Origin: Ahaetulla prasina
Lineage: Eukaryota; Chordata; Lepidosauria; Squamata; Colubridae
DNA length: 64,000 nt
NCBI RefSeq assembly: GCF_028640845.1
Contig: NC_080543.1
Location: 2,728,959-2,792,958, forward strand
Direction of reading: 5' to 3'
The translations under genes were made by a program, and so were the position numbers. Shown here piece by piece: positions 9,001 through 21,000 of the stretch; positions within the stretch are counted from its first letter, which is position 1; each line of letters begins with the position of its first letter. The notes beneath the pieces are model-generated. The model saw only the letters and a program-made list of their open reading frames with translations. It had not been told where the DNA came from and made no database searches.

Positions 9001-12000
9001 TAATATAGGGTGAACCCAGCAACCAGGCTGGGGAAAAACATCTCCTTTTATACTGTTTAACCGGCGGCTTCAACCAATCAGCAACGTGCTTGTTTCCCGC
9101 CCAAACATTTAAAGATACATAACACTCCTCCCCTCCCAGAAAACACTTTACCTATATTTACATATTATTTACATGTTATTTTTCGACGTAGTCACCCAAA
9201 TAACCTGCCTCCTGATTCTTTCGGACCTGCGCGGTTCAGTTCTTGGGAGTGGGTTGAGCTGGTCGGAGGGGCTGTTTGCTCCTCCCAGCTCTTTCTCTAG
9301 GCCATCCAGCCCTGGATTACTTGCAGGCTCTTTTTGTTGGCCATCCGGCCCTGGATTAATTTCAGAGTCGTCCCTGCCGATACCAAGGGGAACCTGATGG
9401 CGTCGCTGGACCTCCGGGAACTCAGCTAAGTCTTGCGCTTCTCCTGGTCTAGGGTCAGCTGTGGGTTTAAATAATGTGTGGTCAGGGTCTGTGTCAATTT
9501 GCTCGGATTGCTCGGTTATTCTTTTCCTGAGTTGATCTATATGGCGCCTCCATACTCGGTTGTCTTTTAATTCAACTAAGTATGATTTTGGACCTGTTGC
9601 TTTCAAGATTTGCCCTGCTAGCCAACTTGGGCCGTCCCCATAGTTGCGGGCCCACACTCGGTCGCCGCTACCCATTTCTCTCGTTTTTTCCAGTTCCCCC
9701 TTGTAACCCTCTGGTGTGTAAAGGGGACTTAACCTGTCGAGTGGGCACCGGAGCTTCCGACCCATCAGTAATTCGGCTGGGCTTCTGCCTGTAGCCGTGC
9801 TGGGAGTTCTATGCTGAACGGCCAGAAAGAAATCTATCTTGGTTTGCCAGTCGCCTGGCTTGAGTCTGGACAATGCCTCTTTAGCGCTCCGGACAGATCG
9901 CTCTGCAAGGCCATTCGACGCAGGGTGGAAAGGCGCAGAGAGGGCATGTCGGATGCCCTCCTCTGCCAAGTATTCCTCGAACTGGGTTGCCGTGAATTGC
10001 GGGCCGTTATCGGATACCAGCGTGTCGGGCAAACCGTGGGTGGCAAATAGGTGCCGCAGGGCTGCGATTACTGCCTCGGCCGTCATGGATTTCATGAGAA
10101 TGATCTCCAGCCATTTAGAGAAAGCGTCGACTACCACTAGGAAGGTCTGGCCGTGGAACGGGCCAGCAAAATCAATGTGGATTCTCGACCAGGGCCCTTG
10201 GGGTTTCTCCCATTCCCTGACTGGGGCCGTTGGGGGTAGAGGTCTGGACTCTTGGCAAGCCTGGCATTTCCCTACCCTCTCGGCAATTTCTGCGTCCATT
10301 AGAGGCCACCAAACATAGCTTCTTGCCAGCCCCTTCATCCTTACGATCCCTGGATGACCCTCGTGGAGGAGGTCCAATACCCTTTCCCTCAGTTTCACCG
10401 GGATCACCACTCGATCGCCCCACAGCAGGCACCCCCCTTGAGCCGATAGTTCCCCCCGTTTTTTTACAAATTCCTTAAACTCGCCCGCATGGCCACCCTC
10501 TTGTACCCAACCGAGTACAGTCCTCAAATAATGTCCGGTATGATGCCCGAGCCACCTCCTTAGATGTGACTGGGCCAGAGTCCAAAGAGTCAATTAGCAG
10601 GATGGGCGTCCCGGGTGGGGTCTTGATCGCCCCTGGTAGTGGGCATCTGCTTGCGTCCGCATGCCCCACTTCTTTTCCCGGTCGATGCTGCAGCTTGTAG
10701 GAATAAGCGGCTAAAATAGTCCATCGGGTCAATCGTGGCGAAAGTGCCACAGGCGTTGGGCGATCGCCAGCCAGTATCCTAACAGCGGTCTATGGTCAGT
10801 CACAATTTCAAAGTCTCTACCAAAACGTATTCGTGAAACTTTTTACCCCTGACACAATTGCTAGCGCTTCCTTATCTAACTGGCTATAGTTCCTCTGTGA
10901 GGACATCGTTCTGGAGTAGAAGGCTATAGGGGCTTCTGTGCCGTTTGGAAGTCTGTGGCTGAGCACAGCCCCACCCGTAAGGGAGGCATATAAACCAGTA
11001 ATAAGGGCAATGAGCTATGATACTGGATCAGTAGGCTGTCGCTCGAGTAGGTTTTTACTGCTTGAAAGCCCTAGCTCCGACTTTCCCCAAGACCAAACAG
11101 TATTCTTTCCCAGAAGCTTATGCAGCGGTTCAGCAACGGTCGCTTTGTTTTTAAAAAACCGTAAAATTCACTAGCCCCAGGAATGCCTGTAGCTCTGCTT
11201 TGTTTTTGGGCGCTGGAGCCTTTCTGATTGCCTTAACCTTGCTTTCCGTGGGGTGAATTCCGTTCTTGTCAATTCGGTAGCCCAAGAATTCGACGGATTC
11301 TACCCCTATCTGGCATTTGTTTACTTTAACCTTTAGTCCGGCTGACCGGAAAATGCCCAGAACTTTTCTCAACCGCTCCCCTAATTCCTCTAAATTTTCG
11401 GCTGATATCAATACATCATCGAAGTAGGGAACTACCCCTGGGAGCCCTTGCAGAAGTCGTTCCATCAGATTTTGGAACAGCCCCGGTGCCACACTCACCC
11501 CAAATTGTAATCGGGTACACTTGAAGGCACCTCTGTGAGTTACGATCGTTTGGGCTTCGGCGGTGGTGGCGTCTACGGGCAGCTGTTGATAGGCTTGAGC
11601 CAAGTCTAACTTTGCAAAGACTTGCCCTTGCCCCAACGAGTGCAGCAAGTGTTGCACCACGGGAACTGGGTAAGCGCTTTTCTGTAAGGCTTTGTTTAGT
11701 GTCGCCTTGTAGTCAGCGCAGATTCTAATTGACCCATCTGGTTTTACTGGGGTGACGATTGGTGTCTCCCACTTTGCGTGATCGACTGGCACCAGAATCC
11801 CCTGATTTATGAGCTTATCTAACTCCTTGTCAATTTTAGGCTTAAGGGCGAAAGGGACTCTCCTTGCCTTTAACCTAATGGGGGCTACCTGGGGGTCTAA
11901 GTTGAAGGAAATGGGGGTCCCCTTGTACTTGCCCAGGCAGTCCTTGAAGACATCTTCGAACTCGTTCATGAGTATGTCTTTGAGGTTACAGTCACTTCTG

Positions 12001-15000
12001 TATATGCCAGTCACTCCCATGCCCAGTGCACGAAACCAGTCTAGTCCCAACAAACTAGGCAGGGTCTTCTTGTGTGGTCCGTACTCGACTCGGACAGAGG
12101 TGGTCCCTCGAACAGGGATGCGATTCCCTTGGTAGTCGTGGACTCGTAGCCGTTGTGTTTGCAGGTGGCGCTTCGCGACTGATGGCAGCTTCGCCAAAGT
12201 GTCCCAGGACATGATGGTGATCGCTGACCGGTGTCCACTTCTAATCGGCACGGGACTCCTTCTATTTTGGGCTTGGCTGTGTTGGCGTCTCTGGGCAGTT
12301 GTTGATAGGCTTGAGCCAAGTCTAACTTTGCAAAGACTTGCCCTTGCCCCAAGAGTGCAGCAAGTGTTGCACCACGGGAACTGGGTGGCGCTTTTCTGTA
12401 AGGCTTTGCGTCGCCTTGTAGTCAGCGCAGATTCTAATTGACCCATCTGGTTTTACTGGGGTGACGATTGGCGTCTCCCACTTTGCGTGATCGACTGGCA
12501 CCAGAATCCCCTGATTTATGAGCTTATCTAGCTCCTTGTCAATTTTAGGTTTAAGGGCAAAAGGGACTCTCCTTGCCTTTAACCTAATGGGGGCTACCTG
12601 GGGGTCTAAGTTGAAGGAAATAGGGGTCCCCTTGTACTTGCCCAGGCAGTCCTTGAAGACATCTTCGAACTCGTTCATGAGTATGTCTTTCAGGTTACAG
12701 TCACTTCTGTAGATGCCAGTCACTCCCATGCCCAGTGCACGAAACCAGTCTAGTCCCAACAAACTAGGCAGGGTCCCTTCGACGATCGTGATGGGCAGGG
12801 TCTTCTTGTGTGGTCCGTACTCGACTCGGACAGCGGTGGTCCCTCGAACAGGGATGCGATTTCCCTGGTAGTCGTGTACCCGTAGCCGTTGTGTTTGCAG
12901 GTGGCGTTTCGCGACTGCTGGCAACGCCTTCGCCAAAGTGTCCCAGGACATGATGGTGATCGCTGACCCGGTGTCCACTTCTAATCGGCACGGGACTCCT
13001 TCTATTCTGGGCTTGGTGAAGATTTTCTTCTCCACCCGGGTTGCGGCGCGGCCTATGATCACCGTCGTTTGGTTTGAGTTCGCGCCTTTTTTGTTTGAGC
13101 CAATCACGGGCCGCCTTGCCGATCCCGCGCTCTGATTGGCCGATTTGAATTTTCGGCGGGAAGGTTGGGGAGCTCGACAGACTTGAGCTAGGTGCCCCTT
13201 CTTCTCACACCGCCGACATGTAGCGTCCTTAAACTTGCACTGTTGGCGCTGGTGTTGACCCCCGCAGCTTCCGCATTCGTCCCGGTCTTCTTTGCCCCGT
13301 TTCTCGGTTCGACAAACCCCTTCCTCATCCTCGCCGTCGGATTCGGTCTGGATCTCCTCTTGGTGCACCGGGGTTGATTTTGTGTTCACCTTTGGTGTGA
13401 GTGGCTGTTGCAGGGTCTCCGCCGCTTGGGTGGACATCTCATGCGCTCTGGCTTCGTCCAGAGCGTTCGCCAACGTTAAATTGCTCTTTGATAGCAATCG
13501 CCTCCGCAACCGCATGTCTCTGACCCCCCGGATGAGTTGCTCCAGTAGCGCCTCGTCCAGGTCTCGGTATGCACAGTCTTTGGAGGCTTTCCGCAGGGCG
13601 GCCATGTAGTCGCCGATGGATTCGCCCTCTAGCTGCCTGCGTTCTCCAAATTCAAAACGCCGCACGTATTTGGACGGCGTTGGCGCGAAATGGTTTTTAA
13701 GCAGGGTTTGCAGAGTTTGCCACGATACCGATTGTACCGGCGTTGGCTCTGCCAGGGCTTCCGCGATGTCGATGACCTCGGGACCGCAGTGGCTCAAGAA
13801 ATATGCCCTTTTGCGGTTATCTGGAACTCCTTGCAGTTCGTTGGCTTCTAGGAAGCTTTCGAAACGGGTCATGTACGTTCCCCATTTCTCTCTGGCTGGG
13901 TCAAACGGCGCGGGCGGAGTGTAACTGGCCATCTCCGCGTTTCTGCCCTGGGTTTGCTGGGTTCGGTTCTGTCGTGCTTCAGCTCGGTTCTGGTGCTCCT
14001 TAGCCTCGAGATCCCACCCTCGTCGCCAGTGTTAAGTTCTGGAAGTAACGAGGCTGGAGACCAGGGTAGTGACAACAGCTCTTTAATATAGGGTGAACCC
14101 AGCAACCAGGCTGGGGAAAAACATCTCCTTTTATACTGTTTAACCGGCGGCTTCAACCAATCAGCAACGTGCTTGTTTCCCGCCCAAACATTTAAAGATA
14201 CATAACAGTTCCCATCACCCATCTCCTCCCACTTATGACTGTAAATTTGTTGCTTGTATCCTTACGATTTATACTGATATTGTTTCCTGATTGCTTCTTT
14301 GTTCCCTATGACTATCATTAAGTGTTGTACCTTGTGATTCTTGATGAACTTATCTTTTCTTTTATGTACCCTGAGAGCATCTGCACCAGGACAAGTTCCT
14401 TGTGTGTGTCCAATCACACTTGGCCAATAAAAAATTCTATTCTATTCTATTCTAGACTATTCTATATTCTATTCCAGGGGTCTCCAACCTTGGTCCCTTT
14501 AAGACGTGTGGACTTTAACTCCCAGAGTCCCTCAGCCAGCAAAGCTGGGAGTTGAAGTCCACACGTCTTAAAGGGACCAAAGTTGGAGACCCCTGCTCTA
14601 TTCTATTCTAATCTAATTTCATGGTGCTCTGTTATTGCTCTGCAGCTCTCAGTGACATCACCCCTTCTACCAGTCTACCCCCACTTGTGGAAGGACAACT
14701 GCGCTGCTTCCTCAAACTGACCGTCAGCAAAATTGTATGGATGGTCGCCAAGCCGCCGGCATCGTCCCTTGTCCGGGTGAGATGGTGGGGAGAAACCAGC
14801 AACGGCACCACCTTTGTTCCCCAGGATGCTTCCCAGCCGGAGCAAAAAATTCTGAACACCACCACCTGCTACCCGGTGCGATGTGGGCCCAAACAGTTTG
14901 CCTCCTACCTGACAGGTACGTCTGTCCCTTGGCAATGAATTGGTTGAATTAGGTGGAATGGGGTGTGTTTGCCCTGGATGTGGTCAGTCCACAGAGGCCT

Positions 15001-18000
15001 CCTCTGGAAATGGCCGACAAAATAGCTATTTTTAGGGTGAAAAAAAAAATAGAATGATTAAATACCGTTGAGAACGGTCATATTCACTATGGCAGGGGTC
15101 TGCAAACTTGGCTCTTTTAAGACTTGTGGACTTCAACTCCCAGAGTTCCTCAGCCAGCAAAGCTGGGAGTTGAAGTCCACAGGTCTTAAAGTTTGCCAAG
15201 GTTGGAGCCCCCTGACCTGTATCATCCATCCATCTATCCATCATTTTTCTTCCTCATCTCTCAACTCTCTTTATCTATTTCTCTCTCTCTTTCTCTTTCT
15301 CCTTCTCTTTCTCCCTGTCCACCCACCCACTCATCCATCCCACTTAGAAACTGCCCGTGTCGTTCATCTTTACAACTTCCCATGCTAGAGGAGTTGAAGT
15401 CCACAAGTCTTTTTTTTTCTTTTTTTTTCTTTTTTTATTCAAAAGGTTTTACAGGAAAAAAAAAATTTCCCCTTTCCCCCCACCTCCCCTCCCCCCTCCC
15501 TTCACAACCCCCCTCCCCCCCCCGACTTCCCGGAACGAGCACAAGGTATAGTTAAAAATAAAACAAACATATGCTAAAAAATTTTCGTCCCAACTTAATT
15601 ATACCCCTACAATCATCAATTCCTAACTTCCCCCGAAAACAATCAAAAATAATACATCATAATCATTCAAAAACAGTCTGATAACTCTTAGTCTGATATC
15701 TACTTTGAATATAGTCAATCCATTTTTTCCATTCCTTTAAGTATCTTTCTTGCGTATTGTCTTTCAAAAAGGCTGATATCTTCGCCATCTCAGCCAAATT
15801 GGCAACTTTCAATATCCATTCTTCTATTGTAGGTACTTCTTTTTTCTTCCAGTATTGTCCTATTAGTAATCTTGCTGCTGTTATTAGATTTAAAATCAAT
15901 TTAGTCTCAATTACTGTACAGTCCGTAATAATTCCCAACAGAAAAAATTGTGGCAGGAACTTTATTTTCTTTCTTTTTTTTTTTATTGAAAGAGTTTTAA
16001 AAAACAAAAACATTTTCCCTTTTCCCCTCCTCCCCAAAACCCTTCCCCTCCTCCCCGGCTTCCTGGGTCAATCACAAGGTATTGTTATACATAAACCAAA
16101 CATAGAATAAAATTTTCCCTTCCAATCCAAATAACCACATCCAAAGCTTTTCATCTCCCAACCTCCTCCCCATTACATAACAGGAACTTTATTTTCTTTT
16201 TCAAAACATTTTGTAAAATCCACCAAATTTTTATCTAAAAGGCCTTTATATCCTTACAAGTCCACCAAATATGAAAATATGTAGCATCATCACAATTACA
16301 TCTCCAACATTTTGCTTTTAAGTCCACAAGTCTTAAAAGAGCCAAGTTTGCAGATCCCTGCACTCTGGAGTCCTTGGGCGTTCTCTGAGCTTGGTGGTCG
16401 TTTTCTTGCAGATCTTTTATGACCAAACTAGGTGACATCAACAGGGCCAGAAGGGAGCGGGGTTTGCTCCCAATTTACATTCTCGTCTAGCGGCTTGAAC
16501 GTAAGCAAATAATACCCCAATGAAGGAACAAGGTAAGAGGAAACAGCTCAGCCAAAGAGCCGCCGTACTGACAGGGCAAGCCACTAGAATATAAATTAAT
16601 TGAGAGTAAACCCCATCCTATTGTGGCACATTGATGATGTTCCCTAGCTGGGTCATGAAATGTCTGCAAGATAACCACCAAGCTCAGAGAGCAGCAAAAT
16701 CCCCAGTGTTCTCCTCCTCCTCCCCACAAACCCCACTCCCTTCTACCCCTGATAATATTCCCTAGTTGGGTCATGAAATGTCTGCAAGAAAACACAGCTC
16801 AGAGAGCACCAAGGACGCCACAGTTGTCCCCCTCCTCCTCTTTCTCTTTCCCCTGTCCGCAAACCCTTCTCCTTTCTAGCATTGATGATATTCTCTAGTT
16901 GGGTCATGAAATGTCTGCCAGAACTAGCTCAGAGAGCACCAAGAAACTCCTCCCCCTCCTCTTCCAACCCCACTCTCTTCTAGCCCTGATGAGATTCCCT
17001 ACTTGGGTCATGAAACATCTGCAAGAAAACAACCCAGCTCAGGGAGCACCAAGGACCCCATAGTTCTCCTTCTCCTCCTCCTCCTCCAACCCCACTCTTT
17101 CCAGCACTGATGATGTTCCCTAGTTGGATCATGAAACGTCTGCAAGAAAACAACCCAGCTCAGGGAGCACCAAGGACCCCCCCACAGTTCGACCTTGAGC
17201 TACAGCTACTCTCTTCTCTCGGTATCTTGCTCCATCATGGTGGGTGTGGAAATGAGAAACAAAAGTTTGCATTTAGGGAGCCTTAAATAATGGAAAAAAC
17301 CCCCCCCCCCACATGGTTTCGAAGCAGAATTAACACCCTCACGTGCTGTTTACCCAGTTCGACCAAGCCGGTCATCTTTTCTCCATTCCTTTGTTTCTTT
17401 GCTTGCTTCCTGCAGATATGGGGGCTCTTACCCTGGAAGTAATGACCAAATCCGATCATCTTCCAATTGGACGGGTTCAAATCAAGGGGTTGGCCCAGCT
17501 CTCTCCCAGCCACCCAATCAGTGGGTTTTTCACCATCGTTTCGCCCTCGTCCGAAAAGATGGGAGAGCTGCAGGTAAGTCAGAAGTAACATTTTTTTTGC
17601 CCTGCCTCAATTCCAGGTATTGTAAGTGGGGATCAGTTTGAAATGCACACCGTATTATTAGTAATACTCTGGATGTTCTAAAGCAGGGGTCTCCAATCTT
17701 GGCAACTTTAAGCCTGGAGGGCTTCAACTCCCAGAATTCCCCAGCCAGCAGGAGGACTTCAACTCCCAGAATTCAGCCAGCTTTGCTAGCTGGGGAATTC
17801 TGGGAGTTGGTCCTCCTCCTAGCTGGGGAATTCTGGGAGTTGAAGTCCTCCTGTTGGCTGGGGAGTTCTGGGAGTTGAAGTCCTCCTGCTAGCTGGGGAA
17901 TTCTGGGAGTTGGTCCTCCTCCTAGCTGGGGAATTCTGGGAGTTGAAGTCCTCCTGTTGGCTGGGGAGTTCTGGGAGTTGAAGTCCTCCTGCTAGCTGGG

Positions 18001-21000
18001 GAATTCTGGGAGTTGAAGTCCTGCTAGCTGGGGAATTCTGGGAGTTGGTCCTCCTCCTAGCTGGGGAATTCTGGGAGTTGAAGTCCTGCTAGCTGGGGAA
18101 TTCTGGGAGTTGAAGTCCTCCTGTTGGCTGGGGAGTTCTGGGAGTTGAAGTCCTGCTAGCTGGGGAATTCTGGGAGTTTGTCCTCCTCCTAGCTGGGGAA
18201 TTCTGGGAGTTGAAGTCCTGCTAGCTGGGGAATTCTGGGAGTTTGTCCTCCTCCTAGCTGGGGAATTCTGGGAGTTGAAGTTCTCCAGGCTTAAACTTGC
18301 CAAGGTTGGAGACCCCGGTTCTAAAACAGTCTTTTGAGGCTATGGAGGATTTTCAGTCCTCAATTTTAGTCCTCAATTTACAACAGCTCGTTTAGTGACC
18401 ATTGAAAAGTTACAACAGCCCTGAAAAAAAGGAACATATGACCGTTTTTCACACTTATGACCATTGGAGCATCCCCATGGTCAAAATTTGGACCCTGGAC
18501 AATTGATTCATATTTATGATGGTCACAGTGTCCCTGGGTCGTGTGTGATCCCCCTTTTATGACCTTCAGGCAAGGAAAGTCACAACCTTTTTACTAACTT
18601 AATAACCGCTGAGATTCGCTTAACAACGGTGGCAAGAACGGTCGTAAAATGGGGCAAAACTGACTTAACAAACGTTTTGCTTAGCAACATTTTGATGCTG
18701 AACAACCGACTCACCTTTATGACAGTTGCAGTGTCACGCGATCCCCTTTTGTGACCTTCTGACAAGCAATGCCAAAGGGGGAAACTAGATTCGTTTAACG
18801 ACCGTATTGCTCATTTAATAACTACAGTGATTCAGTTAACAGCTCTAGCAGGAAAGGTCATAAAATGGGGCCAGAATCTTACCAAATTTCTCGCTTAGCA
18901 ACATCAATTTCGGGCTCAATTGTGGTCGTAAGTTGAGGACGACCTGTGTTAGATCCGTATGTGGGAATAGGGAGGTGTTCTTCCAGGCTTGCCCAAATGA
19001 AAATATTTACAGACCCCTCGCATCCTGGACATAAACTGTTTCAACTCCTACCCTCAAAACGACGCTATAGAGCACTGCACACCAGAACAACTAGACACAA
19101 GAACAGTTTTTTCCCGAAGGCCATCACTCTGCTAAACAAATAATTCCCTCAACACTGTCAAACTATTTACTGAATCTGCACTACTATTAATCTTCTCATC
19201 GTTCCCATCACTAATCTCTTTCCACTTATGACTGTATGACTATAACTTGTTGCTGGCAATCCTTATGATTTATATTGATATATTGACCATCATTTGTGTT
19301 GTAAATGTTGTACCTTGATGAAGGTATCTTTTCTTTTATGTACACTGAGAGCATATGCACCAAGACAAATTCCTTGTGTGTCCAATCACACTTGGCCAAT
19401 AAATTCTATTCTATTCTATTCTATTCTATTCTATTCTATTCTATGACACCTTGCAGATATCCCTGTTTTTGGAACCTCTATCCGACGTGTACGAAAGCAA
19501 CCACACCGTCCACAACACAAATACGAACAAAGATGCTGCACATTTGAGCCACTGCCTCGCTCCGTCCCAGCTCCACAGACCAACCGGCACGCACGCTCAT
19601 GGAAGAGAGTCTCTGGGCAGCAGCAGAGCGAGTACTCCAAGGTGTGTGGTTTTTTGTTTTTGTTTTTTCATTTTTATTTTCTGTCTGCCGGGATCGGCCC
19701 AATATCTCTAAAACATCTAGTTGCTACCTTTGGGAAAAGAATTTGCTTGCTTCATACGATAGTTATGCTTTTAATACGTACATATGTATGTGCGTTAGGT
19801 TATATTTTATGTTGGGTTGTTAAGTTACATTGCTGTCGTAAATTATTTAGCCACAGTGGCGCAGTGATTTGAATGCAGTATTGCAGGCTAGTTGCATTGC
19901 TGACTGCAATTTGGCAGTTCGAATCTCACCAGGCTCCGGGTTGACTCAGCCTTCCATCCTTCCAAGGTGGGTAAAATGAGGAGCCAGATTGTTGGGGGCA
20001 AGAGGCTGACTCTGTAAACCGCTTAGAGAGGGCTGGAAGGCCCCGTGAAGTGGTACTCTAGGTGCTGTTGCTATTGCCCTTCCTTCTTCCCTCCCTCCCT
20101 CCCTCTTCATTTCCTTCCTTCCTTCTTCTTCCCCCATTCTCCTTCCTTCCTTCCTTCTTCCCTTCCTCCCTTCCTCCCTTCCTTCCTACCATGGTGGCAC
20201 AGTGGTTGAGAATTTATTTATTTATTTATTTATTTAATCACATTTATATACCGCCCTATCTCCCAGGGGACTCAGGGCGGTTTACAGCCTAATAAAAACA
20301 TGCATATAAATACAGAATAAAACACCAATTTAAAAAACTTATTAAATAAGGCCGAATGTTAAAAATTGCAATAAAATAATAAAACCCCATTAAAACCAAA
20401 TTAAAATTTAAAATTCTAGTCCAGTCCTGCGCAAATAAATAGATGTGTCTTAAGCTCGTGGCGAAAGGTTCGAAGATCGGAAAGTTGACTAAGACCTGGG
20501 GGAAGTTCGTTCCAGAGGGTGGGAGCCCCCACAGAAAAGGCTCTCCCTCCGGGCGTCGCCAGTCGGCACTGCCTGGCTGACGGCACCCTAAGGAGTCCCT
20601 CCCTGTGAGAGCGCACGGGTCGGTGGGAGGCAATCGGTGGCAGTATTTTATTTATTTATTTATTTATTTATTAAATTTTTATACCGCCCTTCTCCCAAAG
20701 GACTCAGGGCGGTGTACAGCCAAAATAAAACACAATATATATACAATTAAAACCAAAATTTAAAATAAAGCATATTACAAAAAGGCCGATATTTAAAATT
20801 TAAATTTAAAATTTAAAAATTTAAAACCCCACAACAATAAAAAACCCAGTTTAAAATATTAAAAACCATTATGCCAGTCCAGCTTGAATAAATAAGTGTG
20901 TTTTTAGCTCACGGCGAAAGGTCCGTAGACGGTCCTGTAGATAGCCCGGCCCTATGCCATGGAGCGCTTTGAAGATAGTTACCAAAACCTTGAAGCGCAC

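Larger units (their letters stand above)
8947..14207 (-). mobile_element. Ty3/gypsy LTR retrotransposon, full length but defective
   Basis: A 5261 bp element on the minus strand with TG...CA LTRs of 178 bp at both ends, identical to each other. It is flanked by the 5 bp duplication GTTCC (8942-8946 and 14208-14212). Next to the 5' LTR the minus strand reads TGGCGACGAGGGTGGGA, complementary to the 3' end expected of tRNA-Ser. Next to the 3' LTR is the polypurine tract GGGAGGGGAGGAG. Order of parts is gag, protease, reverse transcriptase, RNase H, integrase. A duplication of about 720 bp and frame breaks disable pol. It lies in C2CD3 intron 1. Confidence 0.95.

Noticed and set aside
9173..10478. 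Plus-strand ORFs within the gypsy element
   Set aside because: Shadows of the minus-strand integrase frame.
16620..17185. CRISPR-like regular repeat array
   Set aside because: The units are interspersed elsewhere singly and in both orientations, spacers are low-complexity pyrimidine tracts, and the DNA is vertebrate.
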